Source of the DNA: CAKXIK01 sp050947015 | GTDB taxonomy: Bacteria > Bacillota > Clostridia > Oscillospirales > Acutalibacteraceae | Length of the DNA stretch: 34,182 nucleotides | NCBI GenBank assembly: GCA_050947015.1 | Contig: JBMNVT010000023.1 | Span: forward strand, 1 to 34,182 | Direction: 5' to 3' | Position numbers and translations under genes: made by a program | Shown here: positions 1 to 8,291 of the stretch, piece by piece | Numbering within the stretch: position 1 is the first letter of the stretch | Layout of the letters: each line of letters starts with the position of its first letter | The notes under the pieces: generated by a model | What the model was told of the DNA's origin: nothing | Database searches by the model: none | Seen by the model: only the letters and a program-made list of their open reading frames with translations

Positions 1-154
1 TATTCATAGCGGATAGGGTGACACCTGCCTTTCGGTTTTGTCTCGTCAACTCAACCTTAGCATATGTCACGCCTATTCGCTACTTTTATTTTCTTCTTTT
101 GTCACTCATCATTGTATCACCTACAGGCGCTGCGCCCGCCAGACAGATTTCCTC
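1..154. other. intergenic/edge region with no recognised gene
   Basis: This stretch lies upstream of the metal-transporter promoter. It holds only short open frames with no ribosome binding site and no recognisable protein. Its base composition looks more AT-rich than the coding regions. It may be the far end of a neighbouring transcription unit cut by the window edge; nothing in it can be assigned. Confidence 0.4.
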
Positions 155-183
155 TTGACAGATGGAACAAACAGGATTATACT
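155..183 (+). promoter_or_regulatory. sigma-A promoter of the metal ABC transporter operon
   Basis: TTGACA at 155-160 and TATACT at 178-183 are separated by 17 bp, a near-consensus housekeeping promoter. Transcription should start near 190, inside the large palindrome at 183-213, so repressor binding there would block the start site. Confidence 0.85.
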
Positions 184-213
184 TTCTAAATGCAAATCAT
201 TTGCATTTAGAAA
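183..213. promoter_or_regulatory. 31-bp perfect palindrome, Fur/Zur-type operator
   Basis: Positions 183-213 form a perfect inverted repeat of 15-1-15 centred on C198. The core TGCAAATCATTTGCA (191-205) has the 7-1-7 geometry typical of Fur-family boxes (Fur, Zur, PerR). It begins at the last base of the -10 element and covers the expected start site, the usual place for metal-dependent repression. From the downstream transporter, a zinc- or manganese-sensing regulator is the best guess; no such regulator is encoded in this window. Confidence 0.8.
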
Positions 214-294
214 CGGACTGCAGGAACAAATGGCGGAGAAAACTCCTGTGGCGCCAGAGTGGATTTTGTGTGGGCTGAAAGGATGATTCAGACG

Positions 295-1242
295 ATGAAA
301 TATAAGACGGCGGTTGTAGTGGTTTCACTGGCGCTGGCTTCGACGGTGCTCATCGGCGCAGCACGCGGATGGAACAGGCGCGCCGACCGGCAGGAACTGC
401 AGGTGGTCGCTTCGTTTTATCCGGTTTATGTTGCCGCAATCAATGTGGCGGAGGGCGCCGGCGATGTGGACGTTATCAACCTGACGCAGTCGCAGACGGG
501 ATGTCTGCATGATTTTACGCTGCGGCCGCAGGATCTGATTACGTTGGAAGGTGCGTCGTTGTTTTTGACAAATGGCGCCGGAATGGAAAGTTTTTTGGAC
601 GATGTGGTGCAATCGCTGCCGTCGCTGCCGGTGGTGGAAAGCAGCAGTGGGATTTCTCTGCTGCATACGGAACCGACACTCCATGTAGGCGACGAGCATG
701 AAGAGGAAGACGGGGACAACGCACATATCTGGATGAGTCCGCAGCGTTACGAACAGCAGGTACGGAACATCTGCAGCGGGATTTCGGCGCAGTTTCCGCA
801 GGATTCTGCACTGTTTGAAGAAAATACCGAAAAATATATTGCCAAGGTGGAGGCTCTGCGCAAAGAAATGGCCGAAAAGCTTGCCGACGCCAGCGGGATG
901 CAGGTTATTCTGTTCCATGATTCATTTGCTTATTTTGCCGACGAATTCGGTATGGAGATTACCGCAACCATTCCCATAGAGGCGGACACAGCGCTGAACG
1001 CGGGAGAAATTGCGCAGATTATCGCGAAAATTAAATCAACCGGCATTCGCGTGTTGTTTGCCGAAGAACAGTATTCCACGGAACTTGCCGACGCCATTGC
1101 ACGCGAAACCGACGCAAAGGTATATCTGCTGGATACCGGCGTCAGCGGCGAGGATTCTCCGAACGCTTACCTCAACGCGATGCGAAAAAATATGGAAACG
1201 GTGCGGCGGGCATTGCAGGAAACAGCTGCGGCAAAGGAGTGA
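295..1242 (+). CDS. znuA: metal ABC transporter substrate-binding protein (ZnuA-like)
   Basis: This is the extracytoplasmic metal-binding component of a cluster A-I (ZnuA/MntA/TroA) ABC importer, 315 aa from ATG 295. An AAAGG at 278-282 lies 12 nt upstream; ATG 283 and GTG 259 are alternative starts, but 283 abuts the Shine-Dalgarno. The N terminus has lysines followed by a hydrophobic segment, as in a signal peptide or anchor. There is no cysteine lipobox, unusual for Gram-positive members, which are normally lipoproteins. Likely ligands are the His of LHDF, the His in the acidic DEHEEEDGDNAHIW loop and the His of LFHDSFAYFADEFG. A His/acid-rich loop is commoner in zinc than in manganese binders, so zinc is the inferred substrate. 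It is the first gene of an operon with the ATPase (4-nt gap) and the permease. Confidence 0.88.
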   Translation: MKYKTAVVVVSLALASTVLIGAARGWNRRADRQELQVVASFYPVYVAAINVAEGAGDVDVINLTQSQTGCLHDFTLRPQDLITLEGASLFLTNGAGMESFLDDVVQSLPSLPVVESSSGISLLHTEPTLHVGDEHEEEDGDNAHIWMSPQRYEQQVRNICSGISAQFPQDSALFEENTEKYIAKVEALRKEMAEKLADASGMQVILFHDSFAYFADEFGMEITATIPIEADTALNAGEIAQIIAKIKSTGIRVLFAEEQYSTELADAIARETDAKVYLLDTGVSGEDSPNAYLNAMRKNMETVRRALQETAAAKE

Positions 1243-1246
1243 GACG

Positions 1247-2041
1247 ATGCGGAAAACAGGAACGACGGCCGATTCCGGTATGCGCGCCCCCTGCGGGCTG
1301 CATTGCATCCGGGTCAAAAATATTAGCGTGACGGCCGGAGGAAAAGCGTTGCTGCAAAATGTGAATCTTCATTGTCACTGCGGTGAGCTGACGGTGCTGA
1401 TCGGACGCAACGGCGCGGGAAAATCAACGCTGCTCAAGGCCATCCTTGGGGAGATTGCGCACACGGGAACGGTGGAATTCCGAAATCGTGAGGACGGTGC
1501 GATTCAGAACATGCAAATCGGCTATGTGCCGCAGAGCATTGGCATCGATCGCAACTCGCCGGCCAGCGTGTTCGATCTGTTTGCGTCGCTGATTTCCGCG
1601 CGGCCGGTCTTTTTGGGCGGCGGAAAAAAGCTGAGGGAACAGATTCGCCGTCAGCTTTCGGTATTCCGGGCGGAATCGCTGCTGGACCGCCGCGTGGGAA
1701 GTCTTTCCGGCGGAGAACTGCAGCGGGTGATGCTTTCTGTCGCAACTTATCCCACACCAGATCTGCTGATTTTGGATGAACCCGTTTCCGGTATTGATGA
1801 AAACGGTCTGCAGCTTTTTTATTCCACCGTGGAGCAGCTGAAAAAACAGTATGATATGGCAATCATTCTCGTGTCACACGACCTGAGCTATGTGGCCCGT
1901 TGTGCCGATCAGGTGGTTTTGCTGGACAAGACCGTGCGTGCCCACGGAAAACCGATGGAGGTTTTTTCAAGCGAAGCGTTCCGCAGTATTTTCGGTAATT
2001 TTGTTTTTGACTTTCCCGATGCGCGGGGGAAATACCGCTGA
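1247..2041 (+). CDS. znuC: metal ABC transporter ATP-binding protein (ZnuC-like)
   Basis: Cytoplasmic ATPase driving the metal importer, 264 aa from ATG 1247, with AAAGGAG 7 nt upstream. The reading frame stays open further upstream, but that part overlaps the binding-protein gene and has no family resemblance. Visible motifs in order are the Walker A GRNGAGKS, a Q-loop region GYVPQS, the ABC signature LSGGELQRV, the Walker B LLILDEP and the H-switch SHD. Its length is typical for ZnuC/MntB ATPases. The start lies 4 nt after the binding-protein stop, so translation is probably coupled. Confidence 0.92.
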   Translation: MRKTGTTADSGMRAPCGLHCIRVKNISVTAGGKALLQNVNLHCHCGELTVLIGRNGAGKSTLLKAILGEIAHTGTVEFRNREDGAIQNMQIGYVPQSIGIDRNSPASVFDLFASLISARPVFLGGGKKLREQIRRQLSVFRAESLLDRRVGSLSGGELQRVMLSVATYPTPDLLILDEPVSGIDENGLQLFYSTVEQLKKQYDMAIILVSHDLSYVARCADQVVLLDKTVRAHGKPMEVFSSEAFRSIFGNFVFDFPDARGKYR

Positions 2042-2077
2042 AGCCGTTTGCTTTTTCAAGGCATTTGGAAAGGATGG

Positions 2078-2932
2078 ATGATCAAATCGATGGAAGCTAT
2101 TTATCACCTTCTGGAAACGCTGCTCCCAGCAGACTGGATCTCATACGACTTTATGAAAAATGCGCTGCTGGCCATTCTGATGATCGCGCCGTTGTTTGGG
2201 CTGTTGGGCACAATGGTGGTCAATAACGGCATGGCCTTTTTTTCGGATGCGCTGGGCCATTCCGCATTGTGTGGAATCGCAATCGGCGTTCTCTGCGGGG
2301 CGGCTGATACCACTCCGGTAATGGTGCTGTTTGCTGTAGTGTTTGCGCTTGCGCTGAACAAAATCAAAAATTCCGGCATTTCGTCGCCCGATACCATTAT
2401 CAGCGTTTTTGCTTCGCTGGGGGTGGCAATTGGGCTTGCTATTCTTTCTGGCGGTGGTGATTTCTCCAAATATTCCAATTTGCTGGTCGGCGATATCCTC
2501 AGCATCCGACCGCGGGAACTTCTGCTTCTACTGATTGTGCTGTGCGTTACGGTGTTGTCCTGGTTTTTGGGTTTCAACCGGCTTCACGCTGTCAGCGTCA
2601 ACCGTCCGCTGGCGAGAACCCGCGGGATTCCGGTGAATCTGGTGGACAATGTTTTTGCCGTGCTGATTGCCGTGATCGTCACCATTTCGATCAAATGGGT
2701 CGGTCTGCTGATCATCAACGCGATGCTGATTCTGCCGGCCGCTGCCTCACGCAACATTTCTTCCAACATGCGTGAATATCATCTCTATTCCCTGTTGTTT
2801 TCGTTTTTCTCCGGCGTAACCGGACTGATCGTTTCGTATTACGCCAACATTCCGTCCGGTCCAATGATTGTGATTCTTGCCTCGGCGGTCTTTTTTGTCA
2901 CATACCTGTTCCAGAACAAGGCCCGCGACTGA
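2078..2932 (+). CDS. znuB: metal ABC transporter permease (ZnuB-like)
   Basis: Integral membrane subunit of the zinc/manganese importer, 284 aa from ATG 2078, preceded by GGAAAGGA. It has about eight hydrophobic segments and the conserved family stretch MAFFSDALGHSALCGIAIG near residue 55. The segment IKWVGLLIINAMLILPAAAS near residue 210 is typical of ABC-3 family permeases. It is the last gene of the three-gene operon, and a hairpin follows at 2967-3007. The metal cannot be told from the permease alone. Confidence 0.92.
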   Translation: MIKSMEAIYHLLETLLPADWISYDFMKNALLAILMIAPLFGLLGTMVVNNGMAFFSDALGHSALCGIAIGVLCGAADTTPVMVLFAVVFALALNKIKNSGISSPDTIISVFASLGVAIGLAILSGGGDFSKYSNLLVGDILSIRPRELLLLLIVLCVTVLSWFLGFNRLHAVSVNRPLARTRGIPVNLVDNVFAVLIAVIVTISIKWVGLLIINAMLILPAAASRNISSNMREYHLYSLLFSFFSGVTGLIVSYYANIPSGPMIVILASAVFFVTYLFQNKARD

Positions 2933-2966
2933 ATATCCGCATTTCCAGCGCCTTAACCCAAAGAAG

Positions 2967-3010
2967 AACCTGTCGGCAAAATCCATCTGATTTTGCTCCG
3001 GCAGGTTTTG
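2967..3010. terminator. hairpin between converging znuB and sbcC
   Basis: AACCTG at 2967-2972 pairs with CAGGTT at 3002-3007, and CAAAAT pairs with ATTTTG nearer the loop. The right arm runs into TTTTG. It sits in the 115-bp gap between two convergent genes and probably ends the metal-transport operon. The T-run is short, so efficiency is uncertain. Confidence 0.6.
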
Positions 3011-3047
3011 TGCTGTGTCAATGAAGGTGCGGCGCCCGTAGATACCT

Positions 3048-5819
3048 TTATACGACCACTTCAGCACGGCTGCCGCCTTCCCGTTCCTTTGTGACGATGA
3101 TCTGCTTTTCGATGCGTTCCTTTAACTCGGAAACATGAGAGATAATGCCGACCAAGCGGTTGCTTTCCGTCAAGCTGAGCAGCGCTCGGATGGCCTGTTC
3201 CAGCGTGTCTTCGTCCAGCGAACCAAAGCCTTCGTCCACGAACAACGTATCCAGACGGATTCCGCCGGCGGTGGACTGAATTTCGTCTGCAAGGCCAAGC
3301 GCAAGGGAAAGCGAAGCCAGGAATGATTCGCCGCCGGAAAGCGTTTTCACGCTGCGCAGCGTACCATTGTAATGATCGAGAACGTCAAGCTCCAATCCAC
3401 TTTTGCTGCGGTTGTTTTCCGCCAGAACTCGCCGGCGCAGCTCGTACTGTCCGCCAGACATCATCATAAAGCGCGTGTTGGCGCGTCCGAGGATGCGTTC
3501 AAAATAGTTCATCTGAATATAGGTTTCGAGCGTAATTTTTTCCTTGCCGCTGAGTGTGCCGTTGACCGTTTCGGCGAGATTGCCGATCCAGCGGCTGCGG
3601 TTTTCCTGTTCCGTCAGAGCGTCGCCCGTTTTTCGAATGGCGCGTAAAGCTTCCCGATTGCGCGAAAGGCGGACGGTGAGCAGTTTTTCGTTTTCCGCCA
3701 ACGCAGTTTTGGATGCATCCAGCCGGGCAAGCTGTGTCTGCAGGGCGCCGGCGTCCACAGGTTCGCCTTCCTGCAGCTGTTTCCGCAGCGATTGAACCGT
3801 GCCTTTTTGCAGATCAATCTGTCGGCGACAGTCTTCCAGCTGCTTTTGCGCGTTTTCCCGTGCGGCCTTGAGCAGATCACAGCGCTTTGCCAGTTCGACA
3901 AGGCTTTTTTGTGCGTCCTGCCGCGAGGGATACTGCAGTTCGGCAGTCAATTTTTTTTGTTCGGATATGTCGGCGGCAAGCTGCGCCCGCAGCGCGGCAA
4001 GCGAAAGCTCTTCCCGATGGCACTGCTGTTCCGATGTGTGCAGAGCGGCTTCCAGCTGCGGAACGGAAGTCTCCAGCTTTTGGAATCGATCGAGCTGCGC
4101 CTGCTTTTCTGCCAGCTGCTGCTGCAGCGCAGAGGCTTCCGCTGAGAGTTCATTTTGCAACAGCGAGCAGCGTTCCTCAAGCTCGCCGAACCGGCATTCG
4201 CCAAACAGGGCCTTTGCGGCGCGAAGCACCTGTTCCTGCAGGGACTTGCCTTCCCCCTGCAGAGAACCGGCAGTTTCGCTGCGCCTGACGGCGGCGGCCT
4301 GCAGTTGATCCGCCCGTTGCTTTGCCTGTTCCAGTTCGTGCTTTTCCGGCACGTTTGCGGGGAAAAGGGCAGGGTGTGGGTGGTGCAGCGCGCCGCAGAC
4401 GGGGCAAGGGGTTCCGTCCTGCAGCTCTGCGGCAAGAATTCCGGCCTGCGCATCGAGAAAATCGCGCTGCAGCAGGTCGGCAAGCTGTTTGGCCTCTTCC
4501 GCCTGCCGCTGTGCCTTTTGGTAGCAGGCCTGAGCCGCTTGAAATTCCCCAGCTTTTTTTGCGAGCGTTTTCCGATCATTCTGCAAAAGCATCAGGCTCT
4601 GCAGGTGAAGATTGATCTCTTTTTGTGCCTGAACAAGCTGTTCCAGCTCGGCTGCGGAAGCTTTCAAACTTTCCAGCTCGGCTTTTTGCCGCAGCAGTTC
4701 CGCGCGACCGTCCGCCAGCCGGGAATCCTGTTCCGCAATTTTTTTCGCAAGGGCATCGCAGTTTCCGGTTTGCTGTCGGATGCCGGAAGTCAGCTCGTCC
4801 AAACGAATATAGCGGGGCAGAACGGCGCGGAGCTGAGCGGCCTGCGCGGTGAGAGCTTCCTCTTCCGGCTGCCGTGCCTGCTCGGCGGCGAGGGCGACTT
4901 CCAGCTGCTGCTGCCGGGGCAAAAGCCGGGCCAGCTGCTCCTGTGCCGCGTTCAGCCCAAGCTCTGCACGGCGGCGCTCTTCGGCTCTGCCAAGCGATTG
5001 ATTGATCTGTTCACGCTGTTTTTCCAGTTCGGTCAGATTTGCCTGCACACGGCTCAGACGGTCGCTGTCCGTTTGCAGCAGCCGTTCGATCAAAGCAAGC
5101 GTCTCCGGCATGGGCAGGCGGTTCTCTTTTGCCTCGCACAGGGAGGAAGAATCGGAAAAATCATCGGTGTCGCACGAAACCGCCCGCAGTTCCTGCAGAA
5201 TCCCCGCCCGAAGCCCTGCACAGACGCGTTCCAGCTGCAAAGCTTCGTCCTTCAGTTGTTTCTGTAATGTTTCGTAGCGGTCGGTTTTAAAAATCTGCCG
5301 GAAAATTTTTTGCCGTTCTTCGGTCGGAGCCAGCAGCAGCCGCAGAAAATCGCCCTGCGCGATCATCGAGATCTGGGAAAACTGATCGCGGTTGAGCCCC
5401 AGCAGTTCTTCCACAGCGCGGGTGACCTCCCGCGCTGTGCGGTCAATTGTCCGTCCGTCCGGATAAGAAAGCGAGGCTTCCGCCTTCTGGAAAACCTGCT
5501 TGTTTCCGCGCTTGGCGGGGCGTTCGTATTCCGGGCTGCGGCGCACGGTGTAATTTTTTCCGCGGCAGAAGAAAATAAGATGAACAAACGTCGGTGTATC
5601 GGGAGAGGCATATTTGCTCCGCAGCATTTCGGCGCTGCGGTTCGCGCCGCTTGCCTCTCCGTAAAGCGCATAGGCGATTGCGTCAAAAATAGTGGTCTTA
5701 CCGGCGCCGGTGTCCCCGGTAATTAAATAAAGGCCGCTGACGCCAAGCTTTTCAAAATCGATTTCCGTTTCTCCCGCATAAGGGCCAAAGCCGGAAAGAG
5801 TCAGTTTGATCGGACGCAT
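3048..5819 (-). CDS. sbcC: exonuclease SbcCD, ATPase subunit SbcC
   Basis: SMC-like ATPase partner of the SbcD nuclease, which cleaves DNA hairpins and blocked ends during repair and replication. It is 923 aa. The N-terminal ATPase half shows Walker A GDTGAGKT near residue 35, with the typical FGPYAGETEIDF before it. Long coiled coils flank a zinc hook CPVC at C472 and C475, almost exactly central. The C-terminal half carries the signature LSGGESF and Walker B LFVDEGFGSLD. ATG 5819 is preceded by AAAGGAG 9 nt away. It lies 80 nt downstream of sbcD in one minus-strand operon. Large open frames on the opposite strand here are shadows. Confidence 0.97.
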   Translation of the reverse strand: MRPIKLTLSGFGPYAGETEIDFEKLGVSGLYLITGDTGAGKTTIFDAIAYALYGEASGANRSAEMLRSKYASPDTPTFVHLIFFCRGKNYTVRRSPEYERPAKRGNKQVFQKAEASLSYPDGRTIDRTAREVTRAVEELLGLNRDQFSQISMIAQGDFLRLLLAPTEERQKIFRQIFKTDRYETLQKQLKDEALQLERVCAGLRAGILQELRAVSCDTDDFSDSSSLCEAKENRLPMPETLALIERLLQTDSDRLSRVQANLTELEKQREQINQSLGRAEERRRAELGLNAAQEQLARLLPRQQQLEVALAAEQARQPEEEALTAQAAQLRAVLPRYIRLDELTSGIRQQTGNCDALAKKIAEQDSRLADGRAELLRQKAELESLKASAAELEQLVQAQKEINLHLQSLMLLQNDRKTLAKKAGEFQAAQACYQKAQRQAEEAKQLADLLQRDFLDAQAGILAAELQDGTPCPVCGALHHPHPALFPANVPEKHELEQAKQRADQLQAAAVRRSETAGSLQGEGKSLQEQVLRAAKALFGECRFGELEERCSLLQNELSAEASALQQQLAEKQAQLDRFQKLETSVPQLEAALHTSEQQCHREELSLAALRAQLAADISEQKKLTAELQYPSRQDAQKSLVELAKRCDLLKAARENAQKQLEDCRRQIDLQKGTVQSLRKQLQEGEPVDAGALQTQLARLDASKTALAENEKLLTVRLSRNREALRAIRKTGDALTEQENRSRWIGNLAETVNGTLSGKEKITLETYIQMNYFERILGRANTRFMMMSGGQYELRRRVLAENNRSKSGLELDVLDHYNGTLRSVKTLSGGESFLASLSLALGLADEIQSTAGGIRLDTLFVDEGFGSLDEDTLEQAIRALLSLTESNRLVGIISHVSELKERIEKQIIVTKEREGGSRAEVVV

Positions 5820-5899
5820 GCCGAAACGCTCCTTTCAGAACAATATCATTTTATTGGAAAGTCGGTGGTGTTTACCCGGGAGAAGGAAAAATGGCGGCT

Positions 5900-7033
5900 T
5901 TACGGCGTGTCCCAGATCTTTTCGATCAGCTCTTCGGCAAAGGCGGCTTGCTGAGGCTGAAGCTCCTGCCCGTTTTGTTCCCGATAAAACTCCGCGAGAA
6001 GCTGCGCCGGTGTTTTCTGCTCCGCCTGTACGCTTTGGGAAAAGTCCGCCGAGCTGCGGGTCCGTCGGTTGTCATAGTCGAGCTTCATCAAGTTGTGATA
6101 AACCGTTCGCAGTTTGCCGATCGCGTCGGGGATATCCTCCTCGTCGGTCAGCGTTACATGAAGATAAGCTTCACGGTCAAAGCGTTCATAAAAGCTTTTG
6201 GCGGTAACCTCGTCGTAACCTCCACGGATTTCCAGCAGGTCATGGAGCGGATGCAGCGGAACCGTGCGGATGGCCGTATTGCCTTTTTCCAGAAGCTCGA
6301 TGACGGTGACGGATTTTTCGTGTTTCGCTTCGGAAAAGGAGTATTTCAGCGGGGTGCCGCAATAACGCACCTCGGGCCGGGAAATATGCTGCGGGTTGTG
6401 AATATGGCCGAGCGCGGCGTAATCAAAGGGCGCAAAAAGCGAAGCGTCCACATTGTCGCTGCCGCCGACGGAAAGCTCCTCGGAATCACAGGTGGCCGCG
6501 CCCGTAACAAACTGGTGCGCTACCAGCACATTGCGTTCGGCGGGGCTCGGTGCGGCATGTGCCAAAACGGCGCGCACCGCGTCGTTTGTGCTTTCAATGG
6601 GTTCATCCGGAAAAAAACGCCGAATCTGCAGGGGCTTGATATGCGGCAGCAGATAAAAGAAAACACTGCCGAACGAGTCCTGCAGTGCAACAGGGGCCAG
6701 TTTCCCGTCATAGGGCCGCGCCGGGTATACGCCGCTTTGCGTCATCAGCCGTCCGCCAAAAGAAATGCGTTCGGGCGAGTCGTGATTGCCGGGAATCATG
6801 AACACCGAAAGCCTGCGTTTTGCCAGCTGCACCAGAAAGTCGTCGAATACCGCAACGGCATCTGCACCGGGAACCGGTTTGTCCCAGATGTCGCCGGCAA
6901 TCAACACACAGTCCGGCTGCTCTGCATCCGCAATCTGCAGGATCTGAGTCAGAATATATTTTTGATCATCCAGCATCGGCATTTCGTTTACCCGCTTGCC
7001 AAGATGCAGGTCGGAAAGATGAATCAGCTTCAC
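5900..7033 (-). CDS. sbcD: exonuclease SbcCD, nuclease subunit SbcD
   Basis: Mre11-type metallophosphoesterase, the nuclease of the SbcCD complex, 377 aa. It begins with GTG at 7033 (protein MKLIHLSDLHLG), preceded by AAAGGA 11 nt away. Phosphoesterase motifs appear in order: SDLHLG, GDIWD, GNHDSPER, the His of VAHQFV and GHIHNPQ. These supply the two-metal site. The C-terminal third is the capping/SbcC-contact region. It is the first gene of the sbcDC operon, and its promoter is visible at 7118-7146. Confidence 0.96.
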   Translation of the reverse strand: MKLIHLSDLHLGKRVNEMPMLDDQKYILTQILQIADAEQPDCVLIAGDIWDKPVPGADAVAVFDDFLVQLAKRRLSVFMIPGNHDSPERISFGGRLMTQSGVYPARPYDGKLAPVALQDSFGSVFFYLLPHIKPLQIRRFFPDEPIESTNDAVRAVLAHAAPSPAERNVLVAHQFVTGAATCDSEELSVGGSDNVDASLFAPFDYAALGHIHNPQHISRPEVRYCGTPLKYSFSEAKHEKSVTVIELLEKGNTAIRTVPLHPLHDLLEIRGGYDEVTAKSFYERFDREAYLHVTLTDEEDIPDAIGKLRTVYHNLMKLDYDNRRTRSSADFSQSVQAEQKTPAQLLAEFYREQNGQELQPQQAAFAEELIEKIWDTP

Positions 7034-7117
7034 CGTCGGCAGATCCTTTCTAAAAAAATGAATGAGACAACAACGGGGCGCCTGTCCTTATAGCGCCGGC
7101 GTGTTCCTCTTTTGCAT

Positions 7118-7146
7118 ATTGTAAAGCACCTGTTAACTTTCGTCAA
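7118..7146 (-). promoter_or_regulatory. promoter of sbcD-sbcC
   Basis: Read on the minus strand, TTGACG (7146-7141) and TACAAT (7123-7118) are 17 bp apart. Transcription should start near 7111, leaving a leader of about 78 nt. The -35 directly abuts the T-run of the kdgK terminator. Confidence 0.75.
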
Positions 7147-7188
7147 TTAAAAAATAAAAAACTGCCGGCAGTGAAAGGCTGCCGGCAG
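7147..7188 (-). terminator. terminator of the eda-kdgK operon
   Basis: On the minus strand two copies of CTGCCGGCAG (7188-7179 and 7171-7162) form a 10-bp stem with a 7-nt loop. TTTTTTATTTTTT follows. Each arm is itself a palindrome. It is a strong intrinsic terminator insulating sbcDC from read-through. Confidence 0.88.
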
Positions 7189-7202
7189 AATCAAGAGGAA
7201 AG

Positions 7203-7224
7203 CCCGCGGGAGTCACGCCGCGGG
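7203..7224 (-). other. second GC hairpin just after kdgK
   Basis: CCCGCGG and CCGCGGG pair around an 8-nt loop between the kdgK stop and the terminator. There is no T-run directly after it, so it more likely protects the 3' end of the mRNA or assists the downstream terminator. Confidence 0.5.
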
Positions 7225-7242
7225 AACAGGAGAAAAACAAAA

Positions 7243-8271
7243 TTAGCGCTGAACGCGGCCTGAGCCGTTGCCACCCGCCAGTTTTTCAACTTCGGAAACG
7301 GTCATCATGTTGTAGTCGCCTTCCACCGAATGCTTCAGCGCGCTGGCGGCAACCGCAAATTCCACAGCGTCCTGCGTGGATTTGCCGTTAAGCAGCGAAT
7401 AAATCAACCCGCCGCCAAAGCTGTCGCCGCCGCCGATGCGGTCGATGATATGCAGGCTGTATTTTTTGGAAAAACAGTATTCGCCGGAGGCAACGTCGTA
7501 AAGCATAGCGCTCCAGTCGTTGTCAAACGCGCTGTGGCTTTCGCGCAGAGTGATTGCAACTTTTTCAAAACCGAATTTGTCCGCAAGCTGTTTTGCAACA
7601 CTCTTGTAGCCTTCGGTGTTCAGCTTTCCGCTGTCGATATCGGTGTTTTCTGCTTCAATGCCGAAAACATCCTTGGCGTCTTCCTCGTTGGAGATGCAGA
7701 CATCGACATACTGGCAAAGATCGGTCATTGCAGCGCGAGCTTCGTCGCGGGTCCAGAGTTTGCCGCGGTAGTTCAGGTCGCAGCTGATCTTGACACCGTG
7801 CGCTTTTGCGGCTTTGCAGGCCTCACGGCAAATTTCCACCACATTCGGACCCAGGGCGGGGGTGATACCGGTGAAATGGAACCAATCGACGCCGTCAAAA
7901 ATTTTGTCCCAGTCAAAGTCGGCGGTTGTGGCTTCCGCAATGGCGGAATGCGCACGGTCATAAATGCAGACGCTCGGGCGCTGAGCGGCGCCCTTTTCGT
8001 TGTAATAGATGCCGACGCGGTTGCCGCCGCGGGTGACCAGGCTGGTGTCAACGCCGTAGCGACGCAGACTGTTAACCGCACACTGACCGATGGCGTGCGC
8101 AGGAAGCTTGGTAACAAAAGCCGCATCCATGCCGTAATTGGCCAGCGAAACAGCAACGTTTGCTTCTCCGCCGCCAAAAGTGAATTCCAGATGATCTGCC
8201 TGAACAAAGCGTTCGTAATTGTAGGGCTGCAAGCGAACCATCAACTCGCCGAAGGTTACAATTCTTTTCAT
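7243..8271 (-). CDS. kdgK: 2-dehydro-3-deoxygluconokinase (KDG kinase)
   Basis: PfkB/ribokinase-family sugar kinase that phosphorylates 2-keto-3-deoxygluconate to KDPG with ATP; cytoplasmic, 342 aa. The N-terminal substrate region has FGELMVRLQP and FGGGEANVAVSLA. The C-terminal signature is DRIGGGDSFGGG, with the catalytic base D283; the usual GAGD is GGGD here. It starts 20 nt after the KDPG aldolase gene, with AAAGGA upstream, so the two enzymes are made together and act in sequence. The neighbouring IclR regulator and operators suggest induction by KDG or a related sugar acid. A generic PfkB sugar kinase cannot be excluded from sequence alone, but the context strongly favours KdgK. Confidence 0.92.
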   Translation of the reverse strand: MKRIVTFGELMVRLQPYNYERFVQADHLEFTFGGGEANVAVSLANYGMDAAFVTKLPAHAIGQCAVNSLRRYGVDTSLVTRGGNRVGIYYNEKGAAQRPSVCIYDRAHSAIAEATTADFDWDKIFDGVDWFHFTGITPALGPNVVEICREACKAAKAHGVKISCDLNYRGKLWTRDEARAAMTDLCQYVDVCISNEEDAKDVFGIEAENTDIDSGKLNTEGYKSVAKQLADKFGFEKVAITLRESHSAFDNDWSAMLYDVASGEYCFSKKYSLHIIDRIGGGDSFGGGLIYSLLNGKSTQDAVEFAVAASALKHSVEGDYNMMTVSEVEKLAGGNGSGRVQR

Positions 8272-8291
8272 AGTCGTATTCGTTCCTTTCT

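Noticed and set aside
38..286. 82-codon open frame at the window start
   Set aside because: No ribosome site and no family resemblance, and it runs through the strong promoter and palindrome of the metal operon.
4155..5267. 370-codon plus-strand frame opposite sbcC
   Set aside because: Shadow of a GC-rich coding strand; the minus-strand protein has all SbcC motifs and this one has none.
5891..7093. 400-codon plus-strand frame opposite sbcD
   Set aside because: Antisense to a gene with complete Mre11 motifs; no start signal and no resemblance.
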